Below, in pieces: positions 57,543-64,000 of a stretch of 64,000 nt of DNA. The first letter of the stretch is position 1, and every line of letters begins with the position of its first letter. This DNA is from Bufo bufo (taxonomy: Eukaryota > Chordata > Amphibia > Anura > Bufonidae), in assembly GCF_905171765.1 (NCBI RefSeq), contig NC_053391.1, positions 655,683,750 through 655,747,749 on the forward strand. The letters are read 5' to 3'. The notes under the pieces are model-generated. The model had not been told where the DNA came from and searched no databases. It worked only from the letters and a program-made list of their open reading frames with translations. Both the position numbers and the translations under genes were made by a program.

Positions 57543-59162
57543 CAGTTGCAAGAAAAGGTATGCGAACCCTTTGGAATGATATGGATTTCTGCACAAATTG
57601 GTCATAAAATGTGATCTAATTTTCATCTAAGTCACGACAATAGACAATCACAGTCTGCTTAAACTAATAACACACAAAGAATTAAATGTTACCATGTTTT
57701 TATTGAACACACCATGTAAACATTCACAGTGCAGGTGGAAAAAGTATGTGAACCCCTAGACTAATGACATTTCCAAGAGCTAATTGGAGTGAGGTGTCAG
57801 CCAACTGGAGTCCAATCAATGAGATGAGATTGGAGGTGTTGGTTAAAGCTGCCCTGCCCTATAAAAAACACACACCAGTTCTGGGTTTGCTTTTCACAAG
57901 AAGCATTGCCTGATGTGAATGATGCCTCGCACAAAAGAGCTCTCAGAAGACCTACGATTAAGAATTGTTGACTTGCATAGAGCTGGAAAGAGTTATAAAA
58001 GTATCTCCAAAAGCCTTGCTGTTCATCAGTCCACGGTAAGACAAATTGTCTATAGATGGAGAAAGTTCAGCACTGCTGCTACTCTTCCTAGGAGTGGCCG
58101 TCCTGTAAAGATGACTGCAAGAGCACAGCGCAGGCTGCTCAATGAGGTGAAGAAGAATCCTAGAGTGTCAGCTAAAGACTTACAAAAGTCTCTGGCATAT
58201 GCTAACATCCCTGTTAGCGAATCTACGATATGTAAAAGACTAAACAAGAATGGATTTCATGAGAGGATACCAAAGAGGAAGCCACTGTTGTCCAAAAAAA
58301 CATTGCTGCACATTTACAGTTTGCACAAGAGCTCCTGGATGTTCCACAGCAGTACTGGCAAAATATTCTGTGGACAGATGAAACCAAAGTTGAGTTGTTT
58401 GGAAGAAACACACAACACTATGTGTGGAGAAAAAGAGGCACAGCACACCAACATAAAAACCTCATCCCAACTGTGAAGTATGGTGGTGGGGGCATCATGG
58501 TTTGGGGCTGCTTTGCTGCGTCAGGGCCTGGACGGATTGCTATCATCGAAGAAAAAATGAATTCCCAGGTTTATCAAGACATTTTGCAGGAGAACGTAAG
58601 GCCATCTGTCCACCAGCTGAAGCTCAACAGAAGATGGGTGTTGCAACAGGACAACAACCCAAAGCATAGAAGTAAATCAACAACAGAATGGCTTAAACAG
58701 AAGAAAATACGCCTTCTGGAGTTGCCCAGTCAGAGTCCTGACCTCAACCCGATTGAAATACTGTGGCATGACCTCAAGAAAGCGATTCACACCAAACATC
58801 CCAAGAATATTGCTGAACTGAAACAGTTCTGTAAAGAGGAATTGTCAAGAATTACTCCTGACCGTTGTGCACGTCTGATCTGCAACTACAGGAAACATTT
58901 GGTTGAAGTTATTGCTGCCAAAGGAGGTTCAACCAGTTATTAAATCCAAGGGTTCACATACTTTTTCCACCTGTACTGTGAATGTTTACATAGTGTGTTC
59001 AATAAAAACATGGTAGCATTTAATTCTTTGTGTGTTATTAGTTTAAGCAGACTGTGATTGTCTATTGTTGTGACTTAGATGAAGATCAGATCACATTTTA
59101 TGACCAATTTGTGCAGAAATCCATATCATTCCAAAGGGTTCACATACTTTTTCTTGCAACTG
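57543..59162 (+). mobile_element. DD34E Tc1-like element, near-complete
   Basis: 1620 bp between TA at 57541-57542 and 59163-59164. Inverted repeats exceed 200 bp, from CAGTTGCAAGAAAAGGTATG, with an inner direct repeat GGAAAAAGTATGTGAACCCC (near 57740 and inverted near 58960), the IR/DR design of Sleeping Beauty-like elements. Its start recurs at 63900 in the tandem duplicate and is cut by the window end. Confidence 0.96.
57919..58943 (+). pseudogene. DD34E Tc1 transposase, one frameshift
   Basis: The start [20 protein letters not shown] at 57919 opens a paired-like double helix-turn-helix (to about residue 115) with a GRPVK motif between the helices. The reading shifts frame at a run of A near 58297-58303, just before the catalytic domain. 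In the new frame: ILWTDETKVELFG (first Asp), VKYGGGGIMVWGCFA, VLQQDNNPKHRSKS (second Asp) and [16 protein letters not shown] (Glu), with 34 residues between the second Asp and the Glu. It ends VIAAKGGSTSY at 58943, the normal end for Tc1 proteins. No other lesion seen, so this is the least damaged gene in the window. It would excise and insert the element at TA. Confidence 0.95.
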
Positions 59163-59164
59163 TA

Positions 59165-60293
59165 TATTCAGACTTGAAACAAGCGGCAAAACAATCCCTA
59201 TGAAGAATTTCACTGACCACTTACCATGTCATAGGCACCAACATACTTGGAGAAATCTCGCATTTGTACGGTACCTGATCAGTATAGCTATATAAATACC
59301 ATACCTGGCAGTTTCTATATTATAGAACCAGCCTTTTTAGTTCCCATATAGAAGTATCTAGAAGTAGTAGTCGTAGTCATACTCAGACCCAATAGCCATC
59401 TTACAGAGATGAAGACAGTGGTATCGTAAATGGAACATGGTAGGTAGGTTACTCTGTTTCAGATTTTGCATTGGGGCCATAGAACTTCAATTCACATTTC
59501 TGGTAGTAACAGCCCTAGTGCCCACGTCATAGTACTGGTCACGGTACTCATGTACTCCATTCACAGTGCTCATATAATAGCAACTGGCACAGAATGACAT
59601 CAATCAATGTGATCGGCAGTTGTTCAGATCACTTCTGTAGATCAAGTTAAAGGGGAAGGGAATGGATTTCATGATGCCACCTTTACTGTCCATGTTGTTC
59701 TCACTTCTGGTCTGAGGTCAAAGATGTCACAATGCAACATGTTTCAGGAAATCGTTCCAGTAAAGTACAAGGGAGTTTCCATATAATATTCTAAAGAAGG
59801 AAGAGGAAGACATCCTGTCTTACATTTCAGTTACATAATTACATAACTTATGATGGGAAAGTGAATGTTAAAAAAATACCTTACGACATATCTAGTGATG
59901 TAATTATGTAATCATAAATCAACTTACGGGACCCTCGTCTCTTACTCATGGTAACCTGTCACTAAAGCCAGCCTCAGCCATCAGATCTTGGTCATTAATG
60001 TCATTACTGGCTCACCCAAACACCGTGTCATTTCAATAGCCAAGGTTGATCAAAGGGGACAATGTTTAGGCCAAGCTGAAAACATTTGCAACGAGCAGCC
60101 TCCCCCCAGGGCCCTCTATATTGCGTTACAGGTTTGGTAGGAATGCCGAGTGGTGTAGTGCGGCCTAAATGTCTCTTTATGTGTGTCACGGTGCTCCAAC
60201 CTGGATATGGCTGGACCCCAGGCTTTGGCTCCGAAGCAATAAATAGGGGGAATAATTGAGGGATTTGAAGAAATAACTTGAGTCCAGACCTTG
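59165..60293. other. No gene recognised
   Basis: Single-copy-like sequence between the Tc1 element and the duplication junction. The ORF that crosses 60294 joins this DNA to BEL Gag and is a chance fusion. Confidence 0.5.
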
Positions 60294-63200
60294 CTGCATC
60301 AGACTCTTCTACCTCAGACAGGTTCCCTTGCTCTTCAACTTCTACTCTATCTATCTTTGTATCCTCTAACAGTGGCATGGTCAGACATTTTACTTTAAAT
60401 GCTATAACAATCAATACGAATATTAGAGGAACTTTCACTTTAAATGCAATATTGATAAATGCAGAAATAAATTACTTTCACTTTAAATGTAACAGTGATA
60501 AATGCAGGCAATAAATGACTTTCACTTTAAATACTTTAGAGTCCGTGTAATACAAACTGTCCTTTGTCTTACTTTAAAGTCTCTTATTTCTGAACACGAA
60601 AATGTCTCTTTATGCCAAAACCTATGTGCAATGATTAGTAATAAGAGGAAAGCTTTGTCCTTATTCAGAAGAGCAGGAACAAATGTCTGTCTTAAAGGAG
60701 ACGTGTCTTTTCTTGATATGATGCGATGCTCTGCGCTGACTTGCAATGCTCTGTGCAGACTTGTGATGCTCTGTGCAGACTTGCGATGCTCTGTATAGAC
60801 TTGCGATGCGCTGGTTTGGATACGCTGCTTGCAGGCTTTGGGCCTAGTAGCGGGAAACTAGCTGGCTGCAGTACGTGGTCTCTCCGTGGATAGCGGTGCG
60901 GGCACTCTATCTCTGGACTTTGGCCTCCCACAATGTGTCTCTTTCTCTCTCTGGGGATTGAAGGAGGGTTGGCGCTCTTTCTCTGACTATTTTGCCTTTG
61001 CCGTTCTGCCACTTTAAGAGTCGGCTGCAGTTTGACTAATGCACACGTTCTATGGCCTCTATGGTAGCTCCGCTGAGGTGTCTTTGCTTGCTCACTCAGC
61101 TCTAATGCGCTCTTTTCTGTGCAAGTTGAGAAGCGCTATCGCTTTGCCCTCTGTGGCAGGTGCAGCACTATGAAGTGCCTTTTGCGCTGTGGCATTAGAA
61201 GAATTTTGATATCTCTGACTTTTTAGTCTAACCAGACTATCTAGTACTCTGCAATTCCTCTAGTGCAGTTCTATGGAAACAGTAGGTTTAAAGAGAACAC
61301 CAAATGCTTGAAATAACTTCTTTATTAACTTCAACTTTTCTTCATATATAACACTGCCGCCTCCGCAGCAGATAGTCCATGTACATAACACATGTTGAAA
61401 AGATATCACAAAATGGTGGTATGCATAAGATGGTGGTGTATGCAATTTGTTTGATTGTTTGCAATTTGGTGGAACTGTGAACAAAAGCTTACAACTGGTT
61501 TAGTATACAGTTCTAATGACTATATTAACAATAGGAACATTATATAACTGTTTTAAATACTTATTTTGGCCTCTCTGCTTCCATAAAACACAGCTCTTAG
61601 TGGAGTGAATGTCTGTTCAGCTTTTCTCTCTGGACCCCTGCCCAGCAACAACGGTTTAACTCTATGCTTTCAGTTGTTTCTGCTGTGTCATTGATCTTAC
61701 CTTACATTATATAATTAATCTTAAAGGCATATTATCTTTTCTGCTTCTGTGAACACAATATACAGTATATAACAGTTATATGACATCCAAACATGAAGTC
61801 ACAGTAAATAACTCTGCTTTTGTCTTTAACTTATAAACATAGGAACTGTATTAAGGTTATTGGCAGGTCTAGCTGTATAAACACACAAGCTATATAAGCA
61901 ACTTAGGACAGGTCTTAGCTGGCCAGCTACAATAATCACTTGATGTTTTCTGTCCGGTGAATGCCTAATGTTTGGGGCCTGTACTCCACTGGCCTGCAGT
62001 AAAATTGTTATCCAGTGACCGCCTAATATACCTCCAGCCACATAATCACTTGATCTTTTCTGTCCGGTGAATGCCTAATGTTTGGAGCCTGTACTCCACT
62101 GGCCTGCAGTAAAATTGTTATCCAATGACCGTCTAATATACCTCCAGCCACATAATCACTTGATGTTTTCTGTCCAGTGAATGCCTAATGTTTGGGGCCT
62201 GTAGTTAACTGGCCTACAGTAAAATTTATATCCATTGACCGTCTAATATACCTACAGCCACATAATCACTTGATCTTTTCTGTCCGGTGAATGCATAATT
62301 TTTGGGGCCTGTACTCCACTGGCCTGCAGTAAAATTGTTATACGGTGACCGCCTAATGTACCTCAGGCCACATAATCACTTGTTTTTTTCTATACGATGA
62401 ATGCCTACTATTTGGGCCCTGTACTCCACTGGCCTGCAGTAAAATTGTTATCCAATGACCGTCTGATTTACCTCCAGCCACATAATCACTTGATCTTTTC
62501 TGTCTGGTGAATGCCTAATGTTTGGGGCCTGTACTCCACTGGCCTTCAGTAAAATTGATATTCAATGACCATCTAATATACCTCCAGCCACATAATCACT
62601 TGATCTTTTCTGTACGGTGAATGCCTAATTGTTGGGGCCTCGGATGAATTCAACACCTGTGACGACAACGTGTTATCGAATTTCACCTATTATCATTTGG
62701 GGTTTATTCAAGGGGGGGATTTCGTTAGCCATGTTTTTAATCCAATTTTATATTTTTAGTTCTTTTAAACATATGTATTTGACATGTATTTGTACTGGCC
62801 TGCAGTAAAATTGATATCCAATGACCGTCTAATGTACCTCCAGCCACATAATCACTTGATCTTTTCTGTACGGTGAATGCCTAATGTTTGGGGCCTGTAC
62901 TCCAGTGGGCTACAGTAAAATTGTTATTCAGTGACCGCATAATGTACCTCGAGACACATAATCACAATTTCTTTTATGTCAGGTGAATGCCTAATTTTTA
63001 GGGCCCGTACTCCCGTGGCCTAAAATAAAAATTTTCTAGGCTCCATTTTATTAGGCTTGAGAATTTCCCTTTAAGACGCATAAAAATGGCCCATGATTAA
63101 AATACATATTTTTTGTGGGAATTTTTGTCACTGTCCATGTTGTGGGACTATTTGTGCACTTCTAGTATTTGGTGGCAGCAAATATGACCTGAAGGTTTTT

Positions 63201-64000
63201 CAGGTTCGCCTGCCATTAAAGTGAATGGGGCCCGCCGCGATCGTGTTCGCGGATCGTCCTGGCCGATGTTTGTCCATCACTACTTATAATTCCCAAGGTG
63301 TTAGTGGAAGAATTAATCTATGTTAAGGTGCTTTTTCTGCATGCCAAAGTTTAATATACTGTCCGCAGCTTTCCTTCATAATGTAGGCATAAACCTTAGA
63401 ACGTAGGTTGCTAGTTTTCTGTTTCATCTTTTTTAGGCTTTCAAGGCTACTTTCATATTTGCGTTTTTGCTGGATCCATCATGGATCAGCAAAAAAGCTT
63501 CCGTTATGATAATACAATCAGTTGTATTATCTCTAAAATAGCCAAGACGGATCTGTCTCGAAACCCATTGTAAGTCAATGGAGGATGAATCCGTTTTATT
63601 TTGTGCCTGAGAAAATGGATCCGTCTTCATTGACTTACATTGTGAGTCATAATGGATCCGTCTTGCTCCCCATCCCAGAACACACTCAAAAACGCTGCTT
63701 GGAGCGCTTTGGTCATGGGAACACAATAAAACGTAACGGAATGCATTCCTTTCAGTTCAGTTTTGTCCCCATTGACAATGAATGGGAAGAAAACTGAAGA
63801 GTTTTCCCCCGCTATTGAGATCTTATGACTTACTATATCTCAATAGCGGAAATGGAAAGAGCAGGTTTGAAAGTAGCCTAAATCCAGTATACTGTAGTAC
63901 AGTTGCAAGAAAAGGTATGCGAACCCTTTGGAATGATATGGATTTCTGCACAAATTGGTCATAAAATGTGATCTAATTTTCATCTAAGTCACGACAATAG
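60294..64000. repeat. Tandem duplication, unit 2 (cut by window end)
   Basis: Copy of 53931-57643. It contains BEL Gag start (60294-60438), BEL 5' LTR (61152-61931), hAT 110-bp repeats and 3' end (61937-63282, with target CTTATAAT at 63283-63290), the MITE (63444-63879) and the first 101 bases of the Tc1 element (63900-64000). Confidence 0.95.

Larger units (their letters stand above)
53931..60293. repeat. Tandem duplication, unit 1 (6.36 kb)
   Basis: The sequence from 53931 (CTGCATCAGACTCTTC) restarts at 60294, directly after the last base of this unit. By eye I noticed only about ten differences over the 3.7 kb that overlap in the window, including a 7-base indel in the LTR. The unit holds part of BEL Gag, the BEL 5' LTR, the hAT tail and end, a MITE and a Tc1 element. 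Confidence 0.93.

Noticed and set aside
60028..60438. 136-codon minus-strand ORF
   Set aside because: It spans the 60293/60294 duplication joint, fusing BEL Gag leader to unrelated DNA.

Overview
The window looks like intergenic DNA of a vertebrate, most likely an anuran amphibian. It is almost entirely transposable elements of types that dominate frog and toad genomes: piggyBac and TTAA-flanked MITEs, several Tc1/mariner lineages, large hAT elements, an L2-type LINE, a Tf1/sushi-type chromovirus, a BEL/Pao element and a hammerhead-bearing Penelope-like insert. I found no convincing host exon, tRNA gene or bacterial feature. The assignment to anurans rests on recalled familiarity with these repeat families, not on a search.

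Layout. 1-4116: minus-strand piggyBac element (3' end beyond the window) whose broken transposase is split by a 774-bp insert (2277-3050) that starts with a hammerhead ribozyme fold. 4121-11512: old single-copy-like DNA with an L2 remnant (6284-7140) and TTAA-flanked MITEs (7666-8344, 9218-9613, 9618-10274). 11521-12877: non-autonomous hAT-like element with an 8-bp target duplication. 12979-21530: an 8.5-kb giant foldback that I explain as one TTAA element (A, 13002-18218) inserted into the subterminal TTAA of an inverted relative (B). Both carry a row of terminal hairpins, a 191-bp satellite and alternately inverted modules of about 385 bp. 21531-21873: Tc1 tail. 22170-22750: minisatellites. 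23211-29959: Tc1 element split by a 5.5-kb chromovirus (24341-29847) with 5-bp target duplication, paired LTRs and a visible self-priming signature. 29960-34557: a cluster of TTAA MITEs. 35873-56925: a 21-kb hAT element (8-bp target duplication) that contains two DD37E Tc1-like elements and a 12-kb minus-strand BEL/Pao element, which itself holds an L2 fragment, an unidentified retroposon, a second hAT element and a solo LTR. 56934-60293: flank with a MITE and a nearly intact DD34E Tc1 element. 60294-64000: a second tandem copy of 53931-57643.

No gene set works together as a pathway. The logic is nesting: exact target duplications (TA, TTAA, 5 bp, 8 bp, 11-13 bp) allow the insertions to be ordered in time. 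Every transposase or polyprotein seen carries at least one lesion. The least damaged are the DD34E element (one frameshift) and the two DD37E copies, whose lesions differ. The points most worth a second look are the self-nested accordion foldback, the hammerhead, the chromovirus self-priming pair, the tRNA-like ends of a hAT palindrome, and two tandem duplications (606 bp and 6.36 kb) that are either very young or assembly artefacts.
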